Part shown: positions 54,904 through 63,361 of the stretch, in pieces
Layout of the letters: every line of letters starts with the position of its first letter
Numbering within the stretch: position 1 is the stretch's first letter
From: Jiella avicenniae
Lineage (GTDB): Bacteria > Pseudomonadota > Alphaproteobacteria > Rhizobiales > Rhizobiaceae
Assembly: GCF_021390325.1 (NCBI RefSeq)
Contig: NZ_JAJUWU010000018.1
Span: forward strand, 62,001-126,000
Direction of reading: 5' to 3'
DNA length: 64,000 nt
Translations under genes and position numbers: made by a program
Notes under the pieces: model-generated
What the model was told of the DNA's origin: nothing
What the model saw: only the letters and a program-made list of their open reading frames with translations
Database searches by the model: none

Positions 54904-56241
54904 TTACTGGTAGATGTCGTCGCCTTGCGCGTAAGGGTTCTGCTCGCCGCCACTGTAGGCGGTCGCGGTCAGTTCGCTCATCGCCAGCTGTTCGGCACCG
55001 TCGCGGTGATAGATGTCGTCGCGGAACTGCACGACGTTCGGATCGGTGGCCCAGGCGGTGACGTAGGTGAAATAGACCGGCACCGGATTGGTGAGGTCGA
55101 TGTCCTGGCGCTGGCGCGAGGCGATCACCTGCTCGATGTGCTGACGGTCCCAGGTGGGCTCGTCGCGGGCGAGCCAGACGATCAGGTCGCGGACGTTCTG
55201 CACGCGCACGCAACCCGACGAGTCGAAGCGCATCAGGTTCGAGAACAGGCCCTGCTGCGGCGTATCGTGCATGTAGACCGCGTAGGGGTTCGGGAAGTTG
55301 ATCTTCACCGAGGCCATGGCGTTGTTCTTGCCCGGATCCTGGCGGAACAGATATTTCACCGCTTCGTCGGTGTTCCAGTCGATCGACTGCGGCGGGATCT
55401 CGTTGCCGTTGCCGTCGTAGATGTGGATGTTCGACTGTTCGAGATATTGCGGGTTCTTGCGCATCAGCGGAATAATGTCCTTGCGGACGATCGACGCCGG
55501 CGCGTGCCAGTAGGGATTGAGGTTCAGATTGGTGATCTTGGATTCGAGCAGCGGCGACTGGCGGTCGACCTTGCCGACGATGGCGGTGTGGCGCTGGACG
55601 ACCTGACCGTTCTCGACGGCCTCCACCGAGGCGGCCGGAATGTTCACCATGACGAAGCGCTGGCCGAGGTCCTTGCCCACCATATCCTGCAGGCGGGCGA
55701 CGTTGGTGATCAGCTGGTTGAGACGCAGCTGCGCCGGAACGTTGAGCGCCTTGTAGGTGGTTTCGCCGACGACGCCGTCCGCCGGCAGGCCGTGGCGGGC
55801 CTGGAAGCGCTTCACCGCCGCGTCGACATAGGTGTCGAAGACCGTCGAGGAGCCGGCCGAAGCCGCGAGATCACCGGCAATGGCGAGACGCCGGCGCAAC
55901 AGCGGGACGGCAGCGGATTCCGCGCCGATCCGCAGCTTCTCGTTCGCCGGCAGTTCGGGCCAGCCGCCCGAGGCGACGATGCCCTGATAAGCGCCGACGG
56001 CGTTCTGGGTCGAGACCAGCGCCGCATTCGAGAAGATCGGCGTGTTGGAGGCGACCTGCCGGGCGTTCGAGCCGCGGGTGTCGAACTGATCGTCCCAATT
56101 GCCGCGGGTGGGCGCGTTGAGAATGTCGACCAGCGCATTCTGGGCGAACGCCGCACCGGGCGCCAAGCCGGCTCCGGCCGCGGCCGCCCCCAGAAGAAAC
56201 TGCCTGCGCGTCGAAGAAGAACGCCTGCGATCGATCGTCAT
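54904..56241 (-). CDS. L,D-transpeptidase (YcbB/LdtD-like), Tat-exported
   Basis: A 445-residue periplasmic enzyme forming 3-3 peptidoglycan cross-links or attaching proteins to peptidoglycan. The N-terminus carries a twin-arginine signal (STRRQFLLGAAAAGAGLAPG). A peptidoglycan-binding helix (FQARHGLPADGVVGETTYKAL, about 145-165) precedes the YkuD catalytic domain (about 200-390) with MHDTPQQGLFSNLMRFDSSG and Cys344 in DSSGCVRV. The large domain with a substrate 'cap' is the YcbB type. The tail (about 400-445) is Gln/Asp-rich. It is monocistronic with a strong terminator. Tat rather than Sec export is the notable point. Confidence 0.92.
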   Translation of the reverse strand: MTIDRRRSSSTRRQFLLGAAAAGAGLAPGAAFAQNALVDILNAPTRGNWDDQFDTRGSNARQVASNTPIFSNAALVSTQNAVGAYQGIVASGGWPELPANEKLRIGAESAAVPLLRRRLAIAGDLAASAGSSTVFDTYVDAAVKRFQARHGLPADGVVGETTYKALNVPAQLRLNQLITNVARLQDMVGKDLGQRFVMVNIPAASVEAVENGQVVQRHTAIVGKVDRQSPLLESKITNLNLNPYWHAPASIVRKDIIPLMRKNPQYLEQSNIHIYDGNGNEIPPQSIDWNTDEAVKYLFRQDPGKNNAMASVKINFPNPYAVYMHDTPQQGLFSNLMRFDSSGCVRVQNVRDLIVWLARDEPTWDRQHIEQVIASRQRQDIDLTNPVPVYFTYVTAWATDPNVVQFRDDIYHRDGAEQLAMSELTATAYSGGEQNPYAQGDDIYQ

Positions 56242-56710
56242 TCATGCCCCCGTTTCTCGTCAAGATGGCCGTCGAAGCCTGCACGAAGCCTGCGATGTGG
56301 CATCCGCTCTGCCGCCAGCCGTGCGCCGCGCAAGACGCGATCGATGGCCAAGGCCCGACACCTGCCGATCGCGCGACTTCGACGTCAGGCTTCGACAGCA
56401 TCGCCGTCGCGTGAGCCGCCGCGAACCGGTACCCGCTCCGCTCGACGCCCGACCCAATCTCAAAAGGCTTCCACCCTCCACTACGGTAAAGCTTCGCAAT
56501 ATGGCCAAAGCGTGAAGGCGCGGCCGAAGATGCTGCATTCGCGAACAATCTGGCGTGAAATCCGGGTCTATCGTTCTCCCAAAGGCTTGGCCGGCCCCGG
56601 AGGCCGGCGCTTCGTCGTCATTGCGGCGGATCGGGCTATTGCCGGTGTACCTCTTCCCACGATTGGCGCTATGGCTGCCGGATGCGATCGGCTGGTAAGG
56701 AGAAACGAAC
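56242..56710. other. Divergent region between L,D-transpeptidase and GGT-family genes
   Basis: A 469-bp gap that should contain two divergent promoters. Composition is slightly less GC-rich around 56450-56600. Open frames through it have no recognisable protein features, and I see no strong inverted repeat or repeat array. Confidence 0.4.
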
Positions 56711-58297
56711 ATGCTTCACGGCGCCCGGGGATTGAACGGCTGCATGAGCGCGCCCCACACTGCGGCGGCGCTCGCCGGCCAGGCGATCCTCGCAAAAGGT
56801 GGGAGCGCCATCGAGGCGATGGTCGCCGCGGCCGCCACCATTGCGGTCGTCTATCCGCACATGAACGGCATCGGCGGCGACGGGTTCTGGATCGTCCACC
56901 GACCGGGCGAAAGGCCGGTCGGCATCTCCGGCTGCGGCCGGGCGGCGGCACTGGCGACGCCGGAATGGTACGCGGCCCGCGACCACCACGAGGCGATGCC
57001 GACCCGCGGCGCCCATGCGGCGCTGACCGTGCCCGGCACGATCTCCGGCTGGCAGAAGGCGCTCGACCTCGTCGATCCGGCCCGCAGGCTTCCGCTGGAA
57101 GCCCTGCTCGAAGCCGCGATCGCCTATGCCGAGAACGGCATGGTGGTGACCGGCAACCAGGCGGACACGACGGCGGCGAAGCTCGCCGGGCTGAAGGACG
57201 TGCCGGGCTTCGCCGAGACCTTCCTGATCGACGGCAGGGCGCCCAAAGCGGGCGAGATCCTGAAACAGCCGGCTCTCGCAGGAACGCTGCGGAGCCTCGC
57301 CGGCGAAGGCCTCGACGCCTATTATCGCGGGGACATCGCAAAGGCTCATGCCGCCTTCCTCGAAGCCGCCGGCTCGCCGCTGCGCCGCGAGGATTTCGAC
57401 GGGTTCACGGCCGAGACCGTCGAGCCGCTGTCGGTTAAAATTTCCGCCGGCCGGCTGTTCAACATGGTGCCGCCGACGCAGGGTGTCTCGTCCCTGATGA
57501 TCCTCGCCCTCTTCGACCGGTTGGGCGTTACCGAGGCCGAGGGCTTCGCGCATCTGCACGGCCTGATCGAGGCGACCAAGCAGGCCTTCATCCTGAGGAA
57601 TGCCGAACTCGGCGACCCGGACTTCATGGCGCGGCCGGCGGTGGACTGGCTGAGCGAGGCGACCCTCTCCGAACTCGCCGGCGAGATCGACGCCGACACC
57701 GCCCTGCCCTGGCCGCATGTGGCCAAAGCCGGCGACACGATCTGGATGGGGGCGGCCGACCGGGACGGCACGGTGGTGAGCTTCATCCAGAGCGTCTTCT
57801 GGGAGTTCGGCTCGGGGCTGACCTGCCCCGACACCGGCGTGTTCTTCCAGAACCGCGGAGCCGGCTTCTCGCTGCAGCCGGGCCCGAACCAGCTCGGTCC
57901 GCGCCGCCGGCCCTTCCACACGCTGAACCCCGCCTTGGCGGAGCTCTCAGACGGCCGGGTGATGGCCTATGGCACGATGGGCGGCGAGGGCCAGCCGCAG
58001 ACGCAGGCCGCGGTGTTCTCCCGCTATGCTCTGTTCGGCGAGGACCTGCAGCAGGCGGTGACGGCGCCGCGCTGGCTGCTCGGCAAGACCTGGGGCGACG
58101 CGACGACGACGCTGAAGCTCGAGGATCGCTTCGACCCCGCCCTCGTCGCGGCGTTGAAGGCCGCCGGCCACGAGACCGAGATCATCCCCGCCTTTTCCGA
58201 CCTCGCGGGCCATGCCGGCGCCGTGGTGCGCCATGCATCCGGCGTCCTCGAAGGGGCGAGCGACCCGCGCGCCGACGGCGCCGCGCTGGCGTTCTGA
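56711..58297 (+). CDS. Gamma-glutamyltransferase family Ntn hydrolase
   Basis: A 528-residue self-processing hydrolase of the gamma-glutamyltranspeptidase superfamily, here without a signal peptide and so probably cytoplasmic. The proposed cleavage/nucleophile Thr343 lies in AGDTIWMGAADRDGTVVSFI, followed by QSVFWEFGSGLTCPDTGVFF. The N-terminal HMNGIGGDGFWIVHRPGERP is a family motif. The GDTIW-type nucleophile and short FQSVFWEFGSG match the subgroup that includes oxamate amidohydrolase (HpxW) and acylase-like enzymes rather than classical GGT, so glutathione may not be its substrate. It is monocistronic; the start follows a weak AAGGAG-like sequence. Confidence 0.85.
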   Translation: MLHGARGLNGCMSAPHTAAALAGQAILAKGGSAIEAMVAAAATIAVVYPHMNGIGGDGFWIVHRPGERPVGISGCGRAAALATPEWYAARDHHEAMPTRGAHAALTVPGTISGWQKALDLVDPARRLPLEALLEAAIAYAENGMVVTGNQADTTAAKLAGLKDVPGFAETFLIDGRAPKAGEILKQPALAGTLRSLAGEGLDAYYRGDIAKAHAAFLEAAGSPLRREDFDGFTAETVEPLSVKISAGRLFNMVPPTQGVSSLMILALFDRLGVTEAEGFAHLHGLIEATKQAFILRNAELGDPDFMARPAVDWLSEATLSELAGEIDADTALPWPHVAKAGDTIWMGAADRDGTVVSFIQSVFWEFGSGLTCPDTGVFFQNRGAGFSLQPGPNQLGPRRRPFHTLNPALAELSDGRVMAYGTMGGEGQPQTQAAVFSRYALFGEDLQQAVTAPRWLLGKTWGDATTTLKLEDRFDPALVAALKAAGHETEIIPAFSDLAGHAGAVVRHASGVLEGASDPRADGAALAF

Positions 58298-58370
58298 CCA
58301 GCGTCGGCGCCCCCTTTCCGCATCGTCCCGCGGCCGGGCGCGACGCCGGTGGCGCGACCACGGGTCGATC

Positions 58371-58397
58371 GGCGGGCAGACGCGCCTGCGTCCCGCC
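58371..58397. terminator. Possible stem between convergent GGT-family and DUF genes
   Basis: GGCGGG and CCCGCC form a 6-bp stem with an inner ACGC/GCGT pairing in the 108-bp gap between convergent genes. No T-run is present; it may be a weak bidirectional terminator. Confidence 0.3.
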
Positions 58398-58405
58398 CTC
58401 GGGCC

Positions 58406-58939
58406 TCAATGTTCTTCGGGTTTCGCCGAGCCGACGGAGCGCACGATCTCTCTGGCGCTGAACTTCGCGGCGCGGACGAAGGCCTCGTCGTCGTCACCGC
58501 GAAAGGAGATGAGGCGCTCGAAGACGAACTTGTTCCGGGCCACGTCGAGAACCACGATCCGGCCACCGCCGACGAGCGTGCTCATCTTGTGGACGCCTCC
58601 GAAGACCAGGTAGTCGAGGCCCGCGGCCCGGCATTCCGCCAGGAGATCGGCGGCGCGCATCGTCGAGATGGTGCAGTTGCGGGCCATGCAGGGGATGGTC
58701 GCGGTATCGAGGGCATCCGTCTTTGCGAGGTCGGCGTCGAGCGTCTCGCGAAACAGCGACAGGCGGGCGGCATGTTCGGCCGTCTGGTCTTCCGGTTCTC
58801 CGGACGAGTCGGAATAGTCGAACGCGAGGACGGCGACCTTCTGTGTTCCGCCCGCCGCCGGAGCGCTCGTCGGGAGGATGCTGGCCCCCGCCATCAACAG
58901 GGATGCAAGCGCGGCTCTGAGCTGTTTTGCCGGTGTCAC
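58406..58939 (-). CDS. Secreted DUF2380/DUF3280-type protein of unknown function
   Basis: A 177-residue protein with a Sec signal (KQLRAALASLLMAGASILPT, cleavage near SAPAAG) and one compact domain: KVAVLAFDYSDSSGEPEDQT, SLFRETLDADLAKTDALDTA, CMARNCTISTMRAADLLAEC and LDYLVFGGVHKMSTLVGGGR. This pattern belongs to a small periplasmic family (DUF2380/DUF3280) without known function. Cysteines in PCMARNCTIS and LAECRAAG may be paired. The start is GTG at 58939, supported by GGGAGG; longer readings lack a ribosome-binding site. Family naming is from memory of motif patterns. Confidence 0.7.
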   Translation of the reverse strand: MTPAKQLRAALASLLMAGASILPTSAPAAGGTQKVAVLAFDYSDSSGEPEDQTAEHAARLSLFRETLDADLAKTDALDTATIPCMARNCTISTMRAADLLAECRAAGLDYLVFGGVHKMSTLVGGGRIVVLDVARNKFVFERLISFRGDDDEAFVRAAKFSAREIVRSVGSAKPEEH

Positions 58940-59135
58940 GGTTTCCTCCCGATCACGATTTCCTCCCGATGCAGATAAGGTTCGTCGATCCCGTGCGAAC
59001 CCCGCTGCGCGGGCCCGCACTCGTCGAGCCCCTGACCGGTCGTTTCCCGCCGTCTGCAACGATAGGCCTGCGTCTGGCCGGTCGCATCGCTGCCGTGTGC
59101 CGAAACCGCGCGGCAACGCCGTCGTCCAGGCGGCG

Positions 59136-60137
59136 TCAGACGACCTGGAAGCCGAGGGCGAAGGGGTCGCGATCGTCGACGAAAATGGTGTTGAGCCCGG
59201 TCATCCGCGCCCAGCCGGCGATGGACGGCACGACGGCATCGCGGTCGCCGACCTTCGTTCCGGATTCGACGCGGCCCTTGAAGAGCGAGCCGATGATCGA
59301 TTCATGGACGAATTCGTCCCCCGGCTTCAGCTTGCCCTTCGCCGCCCATTGGGCGATCCGTGCCGAGGTTCCCGTGCCGCAGGGCGAGCGATCGATCGCC
59401 TTGTCGCCGTAGAAGACCGCGTTGCGCGCCGTGGCCCCGGGGACGGTCGGCGCGCCGGTCCACAGAATGTGCGAGAGGCCGGAGATCTCCGGCTTTTCCG
59501 GATGGACGAAGCGGTAGCGCTCGTTCAGCGCCCGGCGCAGCTGGCCGGACATCGCGACGAGCGCGCCGGCCGTGAAGTCCGCCATGTCGCGGAAGTTTTC
59601 CTGCGGATCGACGATGGCGTAGAAATTTCCGCCATAGGCGACGTCGACCTCGAGCCTGCCGAGAGCGTCGCTCTCGACCTCCAGTTTCTGCGAATGCAGG
59701 AAGGCGGGCACGTTGACGAGGCGCACTTCCTCGACATGCGCGCCCTCCTGGCGATAGGTCGCGACGACGACGCCCGCCGGCGTGTCGAGCCGCAGGATGC
59801 CGGGCTCGCGCGGCGTGACTAGCCCGTGCTCGATGGCCATCGTCACCGTGCCGATCGTGCCGTGGCCGCACATCGGCAGGCAGCCGGAGGTCTCGATGAA
59901 GAGGATCGCGACGTCGCAATCGGCGCGCGTCGGCGGATAGAGGATCGATCCCGACATCATGTCGTGGCCGCGCGGCTCGAACATCAGCGCAGTCCGGATC
60001 CAGTCGAATTCGGCGAGGAAATGCGCGCGCTTCTCGATCATCGTCGCGCCCGAAAGGTTCGGCCCGCCGCCGGCGACGAGGCGGACCGGATTGCCGCAGG
60101 TGTGACCGTCGATGCAGAAGAAGGAGTGGCGGGCCAT
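59136..60137 (-). CDS. lhpA: 4-hydroxyproline 2-epimerase
   Basis: A 333-residue proline-racemase-family enzyme converting trans-4-hydroxy-L-proline to cis-4-hydroxy-D-proline. Both catalytic cysteines are present: Cys90 in LPMCGHGTIGTV and Cys253 in DRSPCGTGTSA, the two-Cys pattern of epimerases/racemases rather than the dehydratases (which have Thr). The HypRE-type segment MEPRGHDMMSGSILYPP-like (FEPRGHDMMSGSILYP) precedes it. The ATG at 60137 is the homology start. It lies 14 bp after the D-amino-acid oxidase-type gene in a hydroxyproline catabolic operon; called HypRE in rhizobia. Confidence 0.93.
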   Translation of the reverse strand: MARHSFFCIDGHTCGNPVRLVAGGGPNLSGATMIEKRAHFLAEFDWIRTALMFEPRGHDMMSGSILYPPTRADCDVAILFIETSGCLPMCGHGTIGTVTMAIEHGLVTPREPGILRLDTPAGVVVATYRQEGAHVEEVRLVNVPAFLHSQKLEVESDALGRLEVDVAYGGNFYAIVDPQENFRDMADFTAGALVAMSGQLRRALNERYRFVHPEKPEISGLSHILWTGAPTVPGATARNAVFYGDKAIDRSPCGTGTSARIAQWAAKGKLKPGDEFVHESIIGSLFKGRVESGTKVGDRDAVVPSIAGWARMTGLNTIFVDDRDPFALGFQVV

Positions 60138-60151
60138 GGGATCGGATCCTG

Positions 60152-61405
60152 TCAGAAGCGGCTCGGGCGAAACGGCGAAAGGTCTATGGCCGGCGGACGG
60201 TCGGTCACGAGGTCGGCGACGAGACGGGCGGTCGCCGCCGATTGGGTGAGGCCGAGATGGCCGTGGCCGAAGGCGTAAACGACGCGCGGGCTGGCCGTGG
60301 AGCGGCCGATGACGGGGAGCGAATCCGGCAGCGAGGGGCGAAACCCCATCCACTGCCGCCCGCCCTCGGTCCTCAGGCCGGGAAGGAAGCTCTTCGCCTT
60401 GCCGAGCATCGCCTCGGACCGCTTGAAGTTCGCCGGCAGATCGAGCCCGGCGAACTCCACGGCGCCGCCGACCCGGATGCCCGAGGACAGCCGCGAGACG
60501 ACGAAGCCGTGACCGCCGAAGGTGAGCTGGCGCTTCAGGTCGAAGGCATCGGCCGGCAGCGTCGTGTTGTAGCCGCGCTCGGTGTCCAGCGGAATGCGGT
60601 CGCCGAGCATGGCGGCGAGCGGCTTCGACCAGGCGCCGGCTGCGACGACGGCGTGGCGGGCGCGTAGGCTCGTTCCGTCCGCCAGAGCGACCGTCACCCC
60701 GTGTTCATCGGCTTCGATGCCGCGCACCTCACCCTGCCGTCGCTGGGCACCGGCGGCGGCACTCTGCCAGAGCGCACAGGCATAGTCGTAGGGGTCGGAG
60801 ACCGACTGCCATCCCGGCACGAAGGTCGCGTGGGTGAAGCGGGGCGACAGGCCCGGCTGGTACGCGGCGATGGCTTCGCCGGAGAGATGGTGGAACTCGA
60901 TCCCCTCGCGCTCCCGCGCGGCCCAGCTCGCAAGCGACGCATCGCGCTCGCGGGCGGATTCGTAGAGTTCGAGATTGCCGTCGGAGCGCAGGAGCGACTG
61001 TAGACCCGCCGCCGCGATCAGCCGGTGGGTCTCGCCACGGGCAAGACGCATCAGCTCGGCCTGGGCGCGGGTGGAATGGCGGCAGGACTCGGCGGAACTC
61101 GCGCGCCAGAACCGCCAGAGCCACGGCGCGATCTTCGGCAGATAGGCGGGGCGAACGCTCAAGGGGCCGAGCGGATCGGCGAGCCAGCGGGGGGCCCGCC
61201 GCATGATCCCCGGAGAGGCCAGCGGAAGGATGTCGGAAAAGGCGAAGGCGCCGGCATTGCCGAAGCTGGCGCCCCTGGCGATCTCGCCGCGCTCGACCAG
61301 GACGACGCTCGTCCCCCTCTCCGCCAGCACATGGGCGGAGCAAATGCCGACGATGCCGCCCCCGATGATGACGGTCTCGGCATCGAGATCGCGTGTCGTC
61401 GTCAT
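60152..61405 (-). CDS. FAD-dependent D-amino-acid oxidase/dehydrogenase (probable D-hydroxyproline dehydrogenase)
   Basis: A 417-residue DadA/DAO-type flavoprotein. The FAD dinucleotide motif is TVIIGGGIVGICSAHVLAERG, followed by ERGEIARGASFGNAGAFAFS (DadA-like), and the C-terminal VYAFGHGHLGLTQSAATARLVADL. In context it oxidises cis-4-hydroxy-D-proline to pyrroline-4-hydroxy-2-carboxylate (HypO in rhizobia). It lies 21 bp after the DHDPS-family gene and 14 bp before the epimerase. Generic D-amino-acid dehydrogenase activity is the alternative. Confidence 0.88.
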   Translation of the reverse strand: MTTTRDLDAETVIIGGGIVGICSAHVLAERGTSVVLVERGEIARGASFGNAGAFAFSDILPLASPGIMRRAPRWLADPLGPLSVRPAYLPKIAPWLWRFWRASSAESCRHSTRAQAELMRLARGETHRLIAAAGLQSLLRSDGNLELYESARERDASLASWAAREREGIEFHHLSGEAIAAYQPGLSPRFTHATFVPGWQSVSDPYDYACALWQSAAAGAQRRQGEVRGIEADEHGVTVALADGTSLRARHAVVAAGAWSKPLAAMLGDRIPLDTERGYNTTLPADAFDLKRQLTFGGHGFVVSRLSSGIRVGGAVEFAGLDLPANFKRSEAMLGKAKSFLPGLRTEGGRQWMGFRPSLPDSLPVIGRSTASPRVVYAFGHGHLGLTQSAATARLVADLVTDRPPAIDLSPFRPSRF

Positions 61406-61426
61406 CGACCTGCCTCTTGCGACGCG

Positions 61427-62368
61427 TCAGGCGGCCCTGCCCGACCAATCGGCATACCAGGCCTTGAACAAAGCGTATTGCGCCTCGGCGAAAGCCTTCT
61501 GCGCAGGGCTCAGTTCGTCGGTCTCGTTGAAGTGCAGCCGATATTCCTCGTCGCCGTTCAACACCATCAGATGCTTGTAGTACAGAACGAGATCGGCGCC
61601 CTCGTCGAAGCGCGACAGGACCATCAGCGCCTCGTCCAGCTCCTGGGCCTGCCGGCGCGCCAGGGCGTCGCCTGCGGCGGCCTTCTCGCAGAGCGAGACG
61701 AGCTGGAGAACCGCCTGCGGCAGCGCGTTGCCGATGCCGGTGATGGCGCCGCGCGCGCCGCAGCGGACGTAGCCGTGAGAGACGTTGGTGTCGACGCCGA
61801 CCATCAAGGTCAGGGCGTCGTCTCCGGAGGTGATGGTCTCGGCGGCATAGGACAGATCCTTGGCGCCGCCGAACTCCTTGAAGCCGACGAGGTTCGCATG
61901 GGCGCGGCGCAGCTCGAAGAAGAGATCGGCGCGCGTCGCGAAGCCGTAATAGGGGCTGTTGTAGATCACCGCGGGCAGGTCCCCGCCGGCGTCGAGCACG
62001 GCCGAGAAATGCGCCCGCTGGGCGGCGGGCGAGGTGCCGCGCGACAGGACGCGCGGAATGACCATCAGGCCCTTGGCGCCGACGCTCGCGGCATGCGCGG
62101 CATGCGCGGCGGCGACTTTGGTGTTGACCGCGCCTGTCCCGACGACGGTGGGCACCCCCGCTTCGACCAGATGCCGCACGCCCTCCATGCGCTGCTCGTC
62201 GGTCAGGAGCGGCCAGTCGCCCATCGAGCCGCAATAGACGACGGCGTTCATGCCGAGATCGACGAGTTCGCGTCCCTTGCGGGCGAGCGCTTGGAAATCG
62301 GGCGAGCGATCGGGCCTGCACGGCGTCATCAGGGCCGGGATGACACCTTGAAATACGTTCGATGACAT
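61427..62368 (-). CDS. DHDPS-family 1-pyrroline-4-hydroxy-2-carboxylate deaminase (probable)
   Basis: A 313-residue class I aldolase-fold enzyme. The Schiff-base lysine is Lys164 in LVGFKEFGGAKDLSY, and the catalytic tyrosine is in VIYNSPYYGFATR. GMNAVVYCGSMGDWPLLTDEQR shows the family substrate loop with CGSMGD in place of GTTGE, as in hydroxyproline-pathway deaminases. It should convert pyrroline-4-hydroxy-2-carboxylate to alpha-ketoglutarate semialdehyde (HypD/LhpC). The ATG at 62368 has AAGGAG upstream. First structural gene of the operon, 103 bp after the regulator stop with an operator in between. Confidence 0.87.
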   Translation of the reverse strand: MSSNVFQGVIPALMTPCRPDRSPDFQALARKGRELVDLGMNAVVYCGSMGDWPLLTDEQRMEGVRHLVEAGVPTVVGTGAVNTKVAAAHAAHAASVGAKGLMVIPRVLSRGTSPAAQRAHFSAVLDAGGDLPAVIYNSPYYGFATRADLFFELRRAHANLVGFKEFGGAKDLSYAAETITSGDDALTLMVGVDTNVSHGYVRCGARGAITGIGNALPQAVLQLVSLCEKAAAGDALARRQAQELDEALMVLSRFDEGADLVLYYKHLMVLNGDEEYRLHFNETDELSPAQKAFAEAQYALFKAWYADWSGRAA

Positions 62369-62427
62369 GGGGGCACTCCTTGGCCGGTGCACGGGACGCC
62401 GTGCCGTGCGGACATTCTATCGTTCAT

Positions 62428-62455
62428 GCATATTATTTGTCGACATAAAATATGC
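62428..62455. promoter_or_regulatory. GntR-type palindromic operator of the hydroxyproline operon
   Basis: A 28-bp palindrome (12 of 14 pairs match) with 7-bp outer arms GCATATT/AATATGC and the central octamer TGTCGACA (62438-62445), AT-rich in a GC-rich genome. It lies between the regulator stop and the first catabolic gene, the natural place for control of the operon. TGTCGACA-centred palindromes are typical of FCD-type GntR sites. Confidence 0.65.
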
Positions 62456-62471
62456 GCATACCGAGAGGAGG

Positions 62472-63176
62472 TCAAAGGACCGGATGCTGGCGGTTGTCCG
62501 TCGCGAAAAGCCGCTGGATCTGCCCGACGATCTGGTCGGCATGGACGCGGGCGAGCCGGTCCGCCGCCTCGACGTCGCGCCGGGCGATGGCGTCGATGAT
62601 CTCTTCATGCTCGTGGACGTACTGTTCGGGCAATCGGTCGTCGAACGACTGATAATAAAGCCGCAAGAGACGGCGCCCGTCGTCGAGCAGCCGGACCATC
62701 AGCGAGTGGTAGTATGGGTTGCGCCCGGCCTTGGCGATGGCGGCGTGGAACTCGCGGTTGACCGCGATCATGCCGAGCGCATCCTGGGCGGCGACGGTCT
62801 GCGCATATGTCGCCTGAAGGGCGCGGATGCGATCGAGATCGGCGGCGCTGCGGTTCTCCGCGGCCAGCCGCGTCGTCACCCGGTACATCAGGGTGATCGC
62901 GTCGAAGAAGGTGTTGAGATTGAGGACGTCGATGTTCGAGACCATCGTCGAGCGATTGGGCAGCGTCTCGACCAGCCCCTCGCCCGCGAGCCGCACCAGC
63001 GCCTCCCGGATCGGCGTGCGGGACATGCCGAAGCGTTCGGCCAGTTGAACCTCGTCGACGGGGCTGCCGGGCGGCAGGGCCAGTTCGAGAATCTCGTCCC
63101 GCAGGATGTCGTAGACCCTCTTGACGCCCGAGCCGCGCTTGCGCTCTGCCGGGCGATTGCCGTCCCTGTCTTCCAT
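62472..63176 (-). CDS. GntR/FCD-family transcriptional regulator of the hydroxyproline operon
   Basis: A 234-residue regulator: winged helix (about 18-85) with DEVQLAERFGMSRTPIREALVRLAGEGLVETLPN, and an FCD domain (about 95-225) with RALQATYAQTVAAQDALGMIAVNREFHAAI (metal-site Asp/His) and EHEEIIDAIARRDVEAADRL. It precedes the hydroxyproline genes on the same strand and a good palindrome follows its stop. AGGAGG supports the start at 63176. Ligand is probably hydroxyproline or a pathway intermediate (inference). Confidence 0.88.
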   Translation of the reverse strand: MEDRDGNRPAERKRGSGVKRVYDILRDEILELALPPGSPVDEVQLAERFGMSRTPIREALVRLAGEGLVETLPNRSTMVSNIDVLNLNTFFDAITLMYRVTTRLAAENRSAADLDRIRALQATYAQTVAAQDALGMIAVNREFHAAIAKAGRNPYYHSLMVRLLDDGRRLLRLYYQSFDDRLPEQYVHEHEEIIDAIARRDVEAADRLARVHADQIVGQIQRLFATDNRQHPVL

Positions 63177-63296
63177 GAGCCCTCCTGACGGGATCCCGAG
63201 CGATCACCACCTGCGCGTTACATGCCGGCTTCGTGACATGACAGCGAATTCTTCGCCGCGGCGTCAAGACGAAGACGCGACGGCCGCTCCGACCGT

Positions 63297-63324
63297 GCTT
63301 CGCGCCCCGGAAGGGGCGCGAAGC
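63297..63324 (-). terminator. Stem-loop between M24 peptidase and GntR genes
   Basis: A perfect 12-bp stem, GCTTCGCGCCCC / GGGGCGCGAAGC, closes a 4-nt GGAA loop (TTCC in minus-strand RNA), 37 bp after the M24 stop. No T-run follows; it may be a Rho-assisted terminator or a 3'-stabilising stem. Confidence 0.5.
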
Positions 63325-63361
63325 GGAAGCGAAGGAATGGTCCGAACGAAGCGGGAGCTGC

